A stretch of DNA of 64,000 nucleotides. Origin: JBASEY01 sp049652745 (GTDB lineage Bacteria > CSSED10-310). The notes beneath the pieces were generated by a model. That model ran no database searches and was not told where the DNA came from. It saw nothing but the letters and a program-made list of their open reading frames with translations. This document shows positions 28,265 to 37,361 of the stretch, piece after piece (position 1 is the stretch's first letter; every line of letters begins with the position of its first letter). The position numbers and the translations under genes were made by a program. The stretch covers positions 62,001 through 126,000 of the forward strand of contig JBASEY010000030.1 of the NCBI GenBank assembly GCA_049652745.1, given 5' to 3'.

Positions 28265-30034
28265 CTATTCCCGCCTTTCCGCTATTTTTTTTAAAGTAAA
28301 TGTTTCCGCCCCTTTCACTTTTTTCTCCAAACAGAAGATATCTCTGTCGGGAAAAGCCCGCTGGATCCTCTGAATACCGACATCGGGCTTCAGAGGAAGG
28401 AATATATTACCATCAAGATTTGGTGAATTCCAAGTGTACATATTCCACGTGTATAATTTCGGAGGAACCAAAATGATTGCAGACTCGAGTGGCTCAGGAA
28501 TCTCGCCTCTATCCGTTTTCATAGGTAAAATCCCATAATGGTCACGATGTAACGGCAACATTATGAAAAACATGACCGCGATCATCATCAGGTGAAAATA
28601 TATCAACCAAACCGGTTTTACTCGATATTTTGTCCACGTCATCAACCTTTGTGAAATATCCGTTATTCCGAAGACGAACAGAAAAATCGTTGCAGGTATA
28701 ATTTCCGCGAAGTATCGGGGTCCGAAGTTCGGGCTTGGCGTGTAATAAAAAATGTATAGAATCATGTTGAAGACAATAGATGAACCTAAAAGAATCGGCA
28801 GTGGTTTTTTCCAGTGAATAATTAAAACATAAGCTATTACAAACGTTAACAAGCCCAGAACGCCGGCGGCGCCGAAACCGAACATCTCAGCATTCCATAA
28901 ATTGATCAATAAAAGGCTGTTTTGAACACCTTTACTAAAATCATGTCCCCCACGCCGCCCATTGCCGAGAGGTTCTCCCAGGTCTTCACCGAAACCGAGT
29001 CGGCGTCCCGGATCGACATGATATCTTGGATTGATAAAACAGTCGCCGGTAAGTTGCTGATTGTAAACGGCAAGAAAAAGAATTGACGCAATGAGCGGTA
29101 AAATAAAGACTATGAGTTTACCCCAGCCGGGAAAACGAACTCGGATGACAGTGTACAGTAAAAAAAGAGGTAGCGTGATCACCCCGATCTGAGGCCGAGT
29201 TATATATATCCAACCCATCCCGAATCCAGCTAAAAAAGGGACTAAAAGTGAGACATTTCTACCTTTTTGCGACCATAGCCATAACATCCAAATAGTGAGA
29301 ACAACCCAGACAATTCCAGACGCATGAGCCATAAAAATCGAGCTCATCATCCTGTAAAATGGTGATATCAATCCAAAAAATGAAACCAATCTCGCCTGCG
29401 ATTCTCCAAACATTGCACCAGCGGTAAAGTACATTAACACCAGGCCAATACCACCCAATATTGGATTGATCATCCAATCACAGCCGAGTTTAACTCCCAA
29501 AGCCAAAAGAATCGAATATCCAGGATATACCGACCCATACCATTTGCCGTTTTCAATGATGATGAATGGAAATTTGAACAGCTCGGATAATGGGGGTTCC
29601 TGTGCATAAAACTGCTTTAAAGCAAAATTTCTTGCCTGAAAATGGTAATTAAAAGCATCGAAGACCCAAGGGACCCTTCCTATAAGATCATAAGCCGTCC
29701 AAGCAGCCCAGACGGTAAAAAGCAGAGGAATAACGATGAAAAAAAACCATCTTGGCAATTTGTTCCAGACCTCGATGAATCGATCCACAATGCGATTCAT
29801 CCTGCCAAACGACGAAAAAAAGCCTGCCGCTGCCATAGAAAAAGGTGTTAACCACAGAAATATAGCGGCTAGATACTTCCGGTAAATGTCTGCTCTGTCA
29901 TAGTATTGATTCTCACCAAAAGTTTTTAACGGCAACAGGTTCGAAACGTGCAGTTTATATCCAATCGCCATGAAAACAATGAGTGATAAAAGACTTAAAC
30001 GAATTACCAATTTTGACCGCCCAGCAACGCTCAT
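28265..30034 (-). CDS. Polytopic GT-C-type membrane glycosyltransferase (GT39-like)
   Basis: 589 residues with about eleven hydrophobic segments. The first periplasmic loop after a helix near 90-115 contains PWVFDAFNYHFQARNFALKQ, which places an Asp where GT39/ArnT-type enzymes have their catalytic acid; YPGYSILLALGVKLG follows, as in that family. The C-terminal 80 residues are soluble. Such enzymes transfer sugar from polyprenyl-phosphate donors on the periplasmic side. Substrate unknown. First gene of the operon leading to the carbamoyltransferase, SxtJ and DUF5989 genes, and divergent from the radical-SAM-like gene. Confidence 0.78.
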   Translation of the reverse strand: MSVAGRSKLVIRLSLLSLIVFMAIGYKLHVSNLLPLKTFGENQYYDRADIYRKYLAAIFLWLTPFSMAAAGFFSSFGRMNRIVDRFIEVWNKLPRWFFFIVIPLLFTVWAAWTAYDLIGRVPWVFDAFNYHFQARNFALKQFYAQEPPLSELFKFPFIIIENGKWYGSVYPGYSILLALGVKLGCDWMINPILGGIGLVLMYFTAGAMFGESQARLVSFFGLISPFYRMMSSIFMAHASGIVWVVLTIWMLWLWSQKGRNVSLLVPFLAGFGMGWIYITRPQIGVITLPLFLLYTVIRVRFPGWGKLIVFILPLIASILFLAVYNQQLTGDCFINPRYHVDPGRRLGFGEDLGEPLGNGRRGGHDFSKGVQNSLLLINLWNAEMFGFGAAGVLGLLTFVIAYVLIIHWKKPLPILLGSSIVFNMILYIFYYTPSPNFGPRYFAEIIPATIFLFVFGITDISQRLMTWTKYRVKPVWLIYFHLMMIAVMFFIMLPLHRDHYGILPMKTDRGEIPEPLESAIILVPPKLYTWNMYTWNSPNLDGNIFLPLKPDVGIQRIQRAFPDRDIFCLEKKVKGAETFTLKKIAERRE

Positions 30035-30096
30035 ACAAAAAGGATACCGTATATGATCAACCAGGTAAATTATTCGATCGAGTTTTTTTCTTTAAG

Positions 30097-30125
30097 TTGA
30101 TTTAATACACCCCATCTTTTATGAT
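30097..30125 (+). promoter_or_regulatory. Sigma70-type promoter of the radical-SAM-like gene
   Basis: TTGATT (30097-30102), a 17-bp spacer and TATGAT (30120-30125). Predicted transcription start near 30132, giving a leader of about 53 nt before the ATG at 30185. It sits in the divergent region between this gene and the carbamoyltransferase operon. Confidence 0.6.
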
Positions 30126-30184
30126 AAATAAGGGGTCGGAGCGTATCAACCGCCGATTGTATTCACTTTCGAGGATGTACTTCA

Positions 30185-32098
30185 ATGGCTGGAATTGAAG
30201 CTTTTGACAAATCAGAACGGTATATAAATTACATGTCTGGTGATAAAATTTCCTATCCGGAAAACCTGGTGTTGGAATTGACCACCAAGAGACCGGCAAA
30301 TTGTTACTGCCCTAAACCTTATTTCTTTCGACCGACATCGATATCTAAAGATATTAGCCCAATAACGTTGGACTATATTTTAACCAGCATTATGCCTTAT
30401 GTCCAAAACCTGATTTTAACCGGAAGCGGAGATCCTGCTCTTGCCGAAGAAGCGCTGATAAAAACTCTTGAATCTGCAAAAGAATTCTCGATACCTGTCA
30501 TTGTTGACACTCATGGACTGGATCTTTCAGATCAAATCCGCGATTGCATATTAAACTCCAGCGTGCAAAAACTGGTTTTTACCGTCAATGCACCCGACGA
30601 AAGAACCCACAAAAAAATCTGTGGACTTTCGATCAAACCACTTATAGAAACACTTGAAATAATTTCTGAAAAGAAAAAAGCCCAAGCTCAGACTTGGCCG
30701 GAAATGCAGTTTCGGATGGTCGCTGTCAAAGATAATATCGCATTGCTGCCGGATATACTCAACCTGGCTTATCGATACGGCGCTTCAACTGTGATCGTCA
30801 GCCCTTCATTTTCAGAAAATAATTGCGCATTCCTTCATCATTTCGATGAGGCTGAAGAGATTATGTACCGCAGCCTAATTGAAGCAGAAATGAAAGGACT
30901 CGATCTTCAAATTGAGCCGTCACAATTACTCGAGGTTCTAGGATCAGGCAATGATATCGAGCAATACTTATCCGGTCGGATTCCACCCGATTCCGTCAGC
31001 AGCGAATGGGTCAAAGATAATTCCTGTATTTGGAACAGCGTTTTCGTCGATGTTGAAGGTAATATCCTAACGGCAAGAAATAGCTCTACCTCATTGGGAA
31101 ATATTGAACAGAAATCCTTTCAAAGCATTTGGTATGGTGAATCATTCAAAGCCCTGCGTAGAAACTATTTGACTGATTTCAATCAAGTTGAATCACTTTC
31201 ATGTTCTGATCTTCTTTGGCGAAAGAAACGGCCTTTAAAACGCCTGATCACTCCAGATGATCCAAATTTTTTCTTGTTTCCTGGATGGTTCGGTTCAGAG
31301 CTTGAAGAAAGAGCTTATCGTTTCACGCGAGATCGAGCTGCTGTTTTTCTCCAACGTAATGAGACCGATCTTTTTGCCTTGATTCAAATGCGAAAAGCCC
31401 CTTTCAGTGAAGCGGCCATGCAAGGCAGGATAGTCATCAACGAAAAAACAACCCATTCATTCAACCTTCTTACCAATCATTGGGAGACCTTTGAGTATCC
31501 ACTTCCGGATAATTCATCCAGCAACGATGCTGTTTCCATTGAGATCATTCCTGAAAAGACTATTCGCCCAAGCGAACTCGATGAAAAATCTCGCGACTTT
31601 CGGTCATTAGGCGTAAAAGTATCTCAAATCTGGCTTGAAAGCTGGGCCAAAAAAGTCGTATACGCCCAAAAACTTGTTTTACTAGGTTATGAAATTGTAC
31701 CGGACTCCTGGGAAAGAGACGGCGATGTTGTTTTTCGTACATATTGGCGAACTCTTTCACGGTCAGAACAGGACATGAAAGTGCTTCTTGATTTGCAGAG
31801 AGAGGAGGAAGAGAAACTGGATTCGGCAGAAAAGGAAATGCATGAAGGCCTATTGACTTCAGCACAGCACGATTTTCTATTGAATCATCTAGGCCTGCCG
31901 ACAAGTAACTGGCAGGAAGGTATTTTTATTTCTCATGAATGCCGTATACCTGTTCCCAACAACCTGACTCCAGGTCATTATCGAATTCATTTGGGAGTAT
32001 ATCCTGAAGGCGATCCGAAGAAACGCGTAAAGATAACCCGCAGTGATCGAGAGCATCATGACAACCTTGCGCTGCTTGGAACTGTGATGATTTCTTGA
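30185..32098 (+). CDS. Cysteine-poor radical SAM/SPASM-like protein with C-terminal beta-sandwich
   Basis: 637 residues. The first 330 align in pattern with radical SAM-SPASM enzymes: LVLELTT opening, a TGSGDPAL stretch at the GGEPL position, VIVDTHGLDL at the TNG position, then a SPASM-like tail (CIWNSVFVDVEGNI, LGNIEQKSFQSIW). The iron-sulfur ligands are mostly gone: where CxxxCxxC should be it reads KRPANCYCPK, with Arg36 at the first Cys position and only C40 and C42 left, and the SPASM CC pair is replaced by TARNS. The last 160 residues are a beta-sandwich of the kind attached to membrane glycosyltransferases (LVLLGYEIVPDSW, FRTYWRTLS, LTPGHYRIHLGVYP). Probably not an active radical enzyme. 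GAGG precedes the ATG. Confidence 0.7.
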   Translation: MAGIEAFDKSERYINYMSGDKISYPENLVLELTTKRPANCYCPKPYFFRPTSISKDISPITLDYILTSIMPYVQNLILTGSGDPALAEEALIKTLESAKEFSIPVIVDTHGLDLSDQIRDCILNSSVQKLVFTVNAPDERTHKKICGLSIKPLIETLEIISEKKKAQAQTWPEMQFRMVAVKDNIALLPDILNLAYRYGASTVIVSPSFSENNCAFLHHFDEAEEIMYRSLIEAEMKGLDLQIEPSQLLEVLGSGNDIEQYLSGRIPPDSVSSEWVKDNSCIWNSVFVDVEGNILTARNSSTSLGNIEQKSFQSIWYGESFKALRRNYLTDFNQVESLSCSDLLWRKKRPLKRLITPDDPNFFLFPGWFGSELEERAYRFTRDRAAVFLQRNETDLFALIQMRKAPFSEAAMQGRIVINEKTTHSFNLLTNHWETFEYPLPDNSSSNDAVSIEIIPEKTIRPSELDEKSRDFRSLGVKVSQIWLESWAKKVVYAQKLVLLGYEIVPDSWERDGDVVFRTYWRTLSRSEQDMKVLLDLQREEEEKLDSAEKEMHEGLLTSAQHDFLLNHLGLPTSNWQEGIFISHECRIPVPNNLTPGHYRIHLGVYPEGDPKKRVKITRSDREHHDNLALLGTVMIS

Positions 32099-32170
32099 AA
32101 TGAATCATATCTCGATCAGTTTTCTCCAACCTCTTTTCTCCCGTATCATTGCCTGAACTCGAGGATTTGA

Positions 32171-33346
32171 GTGAAATTACTGTTTATCGTTCAACGTTAT
32201 GGCCTTGAAGTCGATGGCGGCGCTGAATTGTATTGTCGTTGGCTTGCAGAACGTTTGTCAGCTATTCACGAGGTGACCGTTTTGACCACGACAGCCCGGG
32301 ATTATACGACATGGGCCAATTCATACCCTGTCGGCGAATCTCAATTAAACGGAGTTACAGTAATACGCAAGCCGGTGACCATGACCAGGGATATTCATTC
32401 ATTTAATGAATTGACGACGACAATTCTGTCCGACGGCAACGACAGAGACGCTGAAGAAAACTGGCTGAAAATGCAGGGGCCTTGGTCTCCGGATTTATTG
32501 AGTTATCTGGAAACAAACCACTTTCGATACGATTTACTGATTTTTGTCACATACCTCTATGCTCCAACAGTACTGGGAGCAAAAATTGCGCCGGAAAAAA
32601 GCATATTGATACCGACAGCCCATAATGAACCTGTTGCACATTTAGAGATTTTCAAAGATTTATATCGGCATGTTGCTGGTTTGATGTATCTAACCCGTCA
32701 GGAACAATTATTTGTCGAAAACACCTATCCTATTGAGGGGAAACCATCGATTTTATTGGGAACGGGTGTGGATATTCCTGACTCACATTTAGATGCGGAC
32801 GACATCATTGAGCGCTATCAGATAAGAAAACCCATGTTGTTCTACATGGGTCGTGTCGAGGCAGGAAAAGGCTGTGATACATTGATTCGATATTTTGAGA
32901 GCTACCTTGCTCGGAAAAAGGTTCGAGCATCACTCGTTTTAGCTGGGCGTTGTCACATTCCGATACCTGACAATCCCGCAGTTATCTGTCCGGGATTTAT
33001 ACCCGACGAAGCCGTAAAACCTTTTTTACTTGCCAGTGATGTCGTCGTTGTTCCATCCGCCTTTGAGAGTCTGTCAATTCTTCTGCTTCAGGCTTTCGCT
33101 TGTAGTCGTCCGGTTTTGGCTAACGCGCAATCTCCCGTACTGTCCGCACATTGCCTCGATTCCAACGGCGGCCTCTTCTATGCAAATGAAGATGAATTCA
33201 TTGAATCACTTGATTTATTGTTCAGTAATTCCAATCTTCGCAAACAATTGGGAAACAATGGAAATCAGTATATCGAGCATTATTATACATGGGATAAGAC
33301 GCTAAATAGACTGGAAAATTTTTGCCGTATTATGCTTGAAACATGA
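32171..33346 (+). CDS. Glycosyltransferase family 4
   Basis: 391-residue retaining GT-B enzyme. N-terminal YGLEVDGGAELYCRWLAERL is the typical acceptor-domain opening with its glycine-rich turn; the donor domain has LFYMGRVEAGKGCDTLI and the EX7E-like motif VVPSAFESLSILLLQAFAC near residues 295-313, with the two Glu/Gln positions only partly conserved. It begins with GTG at 32171 preceded by GAGGATTT. It follows the radical-SAM-like gene by 72 bp in the same direction and may share its transcript. Donor and acceptor unknown. Confidence 0.88.
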   Translation: MKLLFIVQRYGLEVDGGAELYCRWLAERLSAIHEVTVLTTTARDYTTWANSYPVGESQLNGVTVIRKPVTMTRDIHSFNELTTTILSDGNDRDAEENWLKMQGPWSPDLLSYLETNHFRYDLLIFVTYLYAPTVLGAKIAPEKSILIPTAHNEPVAHLEIFKDLYRHVAGLMYLTRQEQLFVENTYPIEGKPSILLGTGVDIPDSHLDADDIIERYQIRKPMLFYMGRVEAGKGCDTLIRYFESYLARKKVRASLVLAGRCHIPIPDNPAVICPGFIPDEAVKPFLLASDVVVVPSAFESLSILLLQAFACSRPVLANAQSPVLSAHCLDSNGGLFYANEDEFIESLDLLFSNSNLRKQLGNNGNQYIEHYYTWDKTLNRLENFCRIMLET

Positions 33347-33498
33347 CGTGAACATGATTAGTGATGTTCATGAATTCATACAAAGCCGGACTTTACTCTA
33401 CGCCAGGTTCGGGTGTGAGTGACAAAACGCCCGCGTTGCCACGAAAACCGTCAAGATTAGCTCTAAAGTACACATATGGCCTACTTTTAGTAATCAAT

Positions 33499-33527
33499 TT
33501 GACTTAAGGTACTGCCAGTAGTATAAA
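33499..33527 (+). promoter_or_regulatory. Sigma70-type promoter of recJ
   Basis: TTGACT (33499-33504), 17-bp spacer, TATAAA (33522-33527). Predicted start near 33534, so the leader is about 18 nt. The rest of the 205-bp gap before recJ holds a 7-bp inverted repeat (33349-33370) and no other recognisable feature. Confidence 0.7.
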
Positions 33528-33551
33528 GGAAATTAATATTGGGGTGTTCAA

Positions 33552-35270
33552 TTGCAAAGATTTGACTTGCCAAAATTTGAATGGGAGAGCCCGGAGCCGG
33601 ATAAAGATTGTGTTCAAGAAATATCACAAGCGTTGCAGATACCGGAATTTATAGCTGCGGTTCTTGTGCAAAGAGGATTGACGGACGCCGAAAAGGCAAC
33701 AAAATTTCTCAATCCGAGCTTGGATGATCTTTATGATCCATTTCTATTGGATGATATGCATAAAGCGGTGGAACGCATCCGTCTGGCGCTTGTCCGCCAA
33801 GAAAAGGTCTTGGTATGCGGCGATTATGACGTCGATGGTATTACTTCTGCGGCATTGTTAAAGCGCACGTTGCCCAATTCCGGCATCGATGTTTTTACCT
33901 ATTTACCGAATCGTTTATCAGAGGGTTATGGTTTCCACGAGCATTCCGTTCATTATGCTCAAGAAGTCGGTGCGACGTTAATGATCACGGTAGACTGTGG
34001 GATTACATCACGGGAAACGGTTTTATACGCTCGTCAATTTGGAATCGATGTCATCATCACGGATCACCATGAACAAAATGGACCTCTTCCGGAAGCTGTG
34101 GCAGTGATAAATCCCAAACGCGAAGGTTCACGCTATCCAGACGAAGATCTGGCAGGGATTGGTGTTGCTTTCAAGCTGGTCACAGCTTTGATCCAAAAAG
34201 GAATGCTGGCCTATCCTTTGCCGTCTATTCTTGAGTTAGTAGCGCTTGGTACGGTTGCCGATGTGGCCAAATTAGTTGGAGAAAATCGTGTTTTAGTACA
34301 TCATGGTTTGCTGGCTTTGACCCACACATCACACCCAGGATTGAAAGCGCTGAAAAAAGTCTCGAACATTCCGCAAGGCCGCAATATGGACCCCTATATG
34401 ATCGGCTACCAGCTTGGTCCTAGAATCAATGCTGTCGGCCGCTTGGGCGCACCTGAGCATGCTTTGAAGTTGCTGTTGGCACATTCGATATCAGATGCAG
34501 ATATTCTTGCACGAGAAATGGATGGCATTAACCGAAAGCGTCAGGGTATCGAGGAAAAAATCCTTGAGATTATTCAGAGTAAAGTTGAACAAATGGATTT
34601 GAATGCCGAACCTTTCATCATTCTTCACGGTGAAAACTGGCATGAAGGTGTCATCGGTATCGTAGCTTCTAAAATTACCGATCGCTTTTATCGCCCAACC
34701 TGCATTATCAGTATCAATGATGGCATTGGCAAGGGAAGTGGACGGAGCATACCCTCGTTTAACCTCTTCGATTGCCTGAATAGAGTTTCGGATCATTTGA
34801 TTGAATATGGAGGCCATAAAATCGCCGCCGGTTTTCGGATCGCACCTGAGAAAATTGAAGAGTTTAAGACTGCGTGTATCCGCATCGCTAAAGAGACATT
34901 GGATCCAGGCGATCTGATCCCTACTATCACCATCGATTATCAGGTAAATCTGCAAGACATCACTTTTTCCAATATTCGACTGCTGAATCGAATCGCTCCC
35001 TTTGGATTAGGTAACCCTAAACCCAAATTCATCATTCGCGGGGTACATAATCATTTTCATCCCCGCACCATCGGCACCGACAACAGCCACCTAAAATTGA
35101 CTTTGGCCAAGAGCGGCAGTTCTATTGGTGCAATTGCCTTCGGATTAGGCCATGCTTTGGAAGAAATAATGTCCAAAAAGTTCGATATCGTCGCAACACC
35201 TGAGATCAATCATTGGAATCAACGAGAAGTCTTGCAATTGCATGTTCATGATATTCGAATAAATTCTTAG
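33552..35270 (+). CDS. recJ: Single-stranded-DNA-specific exonuclease RecJ
   Basis: 572 residues, normal for RecJ. 5'-3' exonuclease acting on single-stranded DNA in RecF-pathway recombination, base excision and mismatch repair. DYDVDG at 91-96, TYLPNRLSEGYG, MITVDCG and the DHH motif at 171-173 are the catalytic manganese-binding motifs of the DHH superfamily. GGHKIAAGF marks the DHHA1 domain, and the OB fold follows toward the C-terminus. The start codon is TTG at 33552, preceded by GGGGTG and a clear promoter. The following gene begins 3 bp downstream. Confidence 0.95.
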   Translation: MQRFDLPKFEWESPEPDKDCVQEISQALQIPEFIAAVLVQRGLTDAEKATKFLNPSLDDLYDPFLLDDMHKAVERIRLALVRQEKVLVCGDYDVDGITSAALLKRTLPNSGIDVFTYLPNRLSEGYGFHEHSVHYAQEVGATLMITVDCGITSRETVLYARQFGIDVIITDHHEQNGPLPEAVAVINPKREGSRYPDEDLAGIGVAFKLVTALIQKGMLAYPLPSILELVALGTVADVAKLVGENRVLVHHGLLALTHTSHPGLKALKKVSNIPQGRNMDPYMIGYQLGPRINAVGRLGAPEHALKLLLAHSISDADILAREMDGINRKRQGIEEKILEIIQSKVEQMDLNAEPFIILHGENWHEGVIGIVASKITDRFYRPTCIISINDGIGKGSGRSIPSFNLFDCLNRVSDHLIEYGGHKIAAGFRIAPEKIEEFKTACIRIAKETLDPGDLIPTITIDYQVNLQDITFSNIRLLNRIAPFGLGNPKPKFIIRGVHNHFHPRTIGTDNSHLKLTLAKSGSSIGAIAFGLGHALEEIMSKKFDIVATPEINHWNQREVLQLHVHDIRINS

Positions 35271-35273
35271 AAT

Positions 35274-36668
35274 ATGACCCCTGTTTCACCAACTGACCAA
35301 CAACATCTATTTGCCGCCGGCATTTTCTTATTTTGTGCGGTTTGTATTCACTTACTGTTTATCGGCTCGCTGTTCAGCGAGCCGTTTGCATTCGAACACA
35401 ACGAAAATCTAATTGGCTCCCGATCTCACCCTCAGGAATCGGCCCCTTTCAAGGGTTTCTTGGATTCTTGGTTTCACGATACAGATCGTGTCCCTCGAGG
35501 GCTGGATTTTTTTTCAATTTACCAAGCTGGTAGAAATTTCCTACGAGGCCAATCTGTTTATTACGGTGTACGTGAGCATCAATTGGGAGAAGAAGCCCTT
35601 GTTGTTCCCTATTTTTCAGGATTTAGATACCTTCCCGCTTATGCTGTTATTTTTGGAACTCTTTTAAACATTCTTCCCCCCTGGCTCTCCTATTGGGCAT
35701 GGATACTGCTGGTAGAAACATTGCTTCTCCTTAATATTTACTTGATCAAATGGTTGCCGGTATCTTCCTCGATCAAGAGTATTATTGCCGGCATGTGGTT
35801 GGCCTATTCCCCCTTTTACGTAGAGATTCATATCGGCCAACAATCCATGGTTACCGTCACCCTTCTACATCTGTGTATCATCGCTCATTTAAACCGAAAA
35901 CCCGGTATTCGTAACAGCGCCTACATCATCTCGGCGCTTTGGAAACTGAACACGCTTTTATTTTTGCCTATTTGGATAAAATTCAAACAATGGAGACCTG
36001 TATTGCTTTTATTTCTGTTGATTATTCTTTCATCCGTTCCCTACTTTGTCTGTGTCGATAAAAGCTATCAGGAATTCCAATCCTATTTTCATCACAAGTT
36101 TATTGCGACCGGGCCTAACAGTTTGGGGTTTTGGGCCTTTTTCTCGCAATTTCTGCAAGCGGCAAACTTAGACCATTCCATGATAAAACGCATTCTGACA
36201 AACTGGAGCTTTGTGATCTATACTTTCGGTATAGCTGCGACTTTTATCCCCAGAAAAACAAATTTTACTTTAGCTCTCGCCATGTGGATATGTGTCTATT
36301 TTTTGACATATCAATATGTTTGGGAACATCATTATGTCATGATGCTGCCCGTATTTTCAGCCGGAATGCTTTTTAAAAACCTTAGAAAATTTGCCGTGAT
36401 CTCGTGGTTGTTTTGTGCTTTGCCTACCCCTTACATCGTGTTAAACAACCCCTCTCTTCTCATGCCTCAAGAGAAATGGAATTTATTGCAAAGCGTTTTT
36501 TACCATGGAACAAAAATAATCCCCGTATTGCTTTTATTCTTCCTTTTAGCCATCAGCCTTTTTCGAAATATCGGAGGTTTAAATGCAATCAACTCGGGGG
36601 ATTCTCAGATCGATGTGTATCAGATTTTCCATCAAGTGAAAAAGCGCCTGTTAAAGCGAGCCGGGTGA
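35274..36668 (+). CDS. GT87-family (DUF2029) polyprenyl-phosphate mannosyltransferase-like membrane protein
   Basis: 464 residues, about ten hydrophobic segments. GLDFFSIYQAGRNFLRGQSV in the first external loop and FRYLPAYAVIFGTLLNILP are the family pattern; the Asp in GLDF is the likely catalytic acid of this GT-C fold. The best-known members are mycobacterial alpha-mannosyltransferases such as PimE, but substrates vary. It starts 3 bp after the recJ stop, probably on the same transcript although unrelated in function. The last 80 bp overlap the convergent DPM1-like GT2 gene, an unusually long antisense overlap. Confidence 0.82.
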   Translation: MTPVSPTDQQHLFAAGIFLFCAVCIHLLFIGSLFSEPFAFEHNENLIGSRSHPQESAPFKGFLDSWFHDTDRVPRGLDFFSIYQAGRNFLRGQSVYYGVREHQLGEEALVVPYFSGFRYLPAYAVIFGTLLNILPPWLSYWAWILLVETLLLLNIYLIKWLPVSSSIKSIIAGMWLAYSPFYVEIHIGQQSMVTVTLLHLCIIAHLNRKPGIRNSAYIISALWKLNTLLFLPIWIKFKQWRPVLLLFLLIILSSVPYFVCVDKSYQEFQSYFHHKFIATGPNSLGFWAFFSQFLQAANLDHSMIKRILTNWSFVIYTFGIAATFIPRKTNFTLALAMWICVYFLTYQYVWEHHYVMMLPVFSAGMLFKNLRKFAVISWLFCALPTPYIVLNNPSLLMPQEKWNLLQSVFYHGTKIIPVLLLFFLLAISLFRNIGGLNAINSGDSQIDVYQIFHQVKKRLLKRAG

Positions 36669-37341
36669 CATTCCATAAACCTTCACATAAAATTCGAGGA
36701 GTCAACGTGGATTGCCCACGTTCTCTATCGGGAAATATGATCGGGATTTCAACGATTTTAAACCCTCTTTTTATCACTCTGTAAAGAACATCCGATAGAA
36801 TTGCCGGGCCCCAGGTGTTCAATTTTCTGACCCCGATAGCTTCTAAAACATTACTCCTATATCCCCTGTATCCAGAGGTACAGTCTTTAACAGTTGTTCC
36901 AAACATCCATTGCTGGTATTTTCCGGCCATGCGGCTGACTGCATTTCGCAATACACCTGGCCTGTCATCTTTACCGCCGGGAATATATCTCGAGCCTATG
37001 ACCATATCGGCGTCCGCCAGCGCAGAGATGAGATCACGCAAATATACCGGCTGATGTGAAAAATCAGCATCCATTTCTAAAACCAGATCAGCTCCTTGAT
37101 CCAGCGCCCAGATATAACCCGCTATTCCTGCCCATCCCCGCCCACGTGGGCCTTCTCTATGCAACACATGCAAATTGGAAAAATTTTCACACAAAGCATC
37201 GACGATTTCCCCTGTCCCATCAGGCGAGTGATCATCTACAACCAGAACATGTATATCCGGCAAAATCGAAAAAATCTCTCGTATCAGCTTTTCAATGTTT
37301 TCAGACTCATTCCAAGTCGGAATAAATACGACCGCATCCAT
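36589..37341 (-). CDS. Dolichol/polyprenyl-phosphate mannosyltransferase-like GT2
   Basis: 250-residue soluble GT-A enzyme. FIPTWNESENIEKLIREI, VVDDHSPDGTGEIVDAL, LVLEMDADFSHQP (metal-binding DxD region), GSRYIPGG and KDCTSGYRGYRSNVL are the complete signature of the DPM1 subfamily, which loads sugars onto polyprenyl phosphate. Such lipid-linked sugars are the donors for GT-C enzymes, of which this window encodes several, including the overlapping GT87. It is the last gene of the aroQ-pepP-efp-accB operon, 20 bp after accB. The 3' end overlaps the GT87 gene by 80 bp on the other strand. Confidence 0.9.
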   Translation of the reverse strand: MDAVVFIPTWNESENIEKLIREIFSILPDIHVLVVDDHSPDGTGEIVDALCENFSNLHVLHREGPRGRGWAGIAGYIWALDQGADLVLEMDADFSHQPVYLRDLISALADADMVIGSRYIPGGKDDRPGVLRNAVSRMAGKYQQWMFGTTVKDCTSGYRGYRSNVLEAIGVRKLNTWGPAILSDVLYRVIKRGFKIVEIPIIFPDRERGQSTLTPRILCEGLWNVTRLALTGAFSLDGKSDTHRSENPPS

Positions 37342-37361
37342 TCAGAAATACCCGGATCGAT

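Noticed and set aside
30290..30330. Frameshift explaining loss of the radical SAM cysteines
   Set aside because: Frame reads through with sensible residues on both sides and the SPASM cysteines are also gone, so a single error does not explain it.
33349..33370. Inverted repeat TGAACAT/ATGTTCA after the GT4 gene as a terminator
   Set aside because: Stem of only 7 AT-rich pairs and no T-run; could be an operator, but no evidence.
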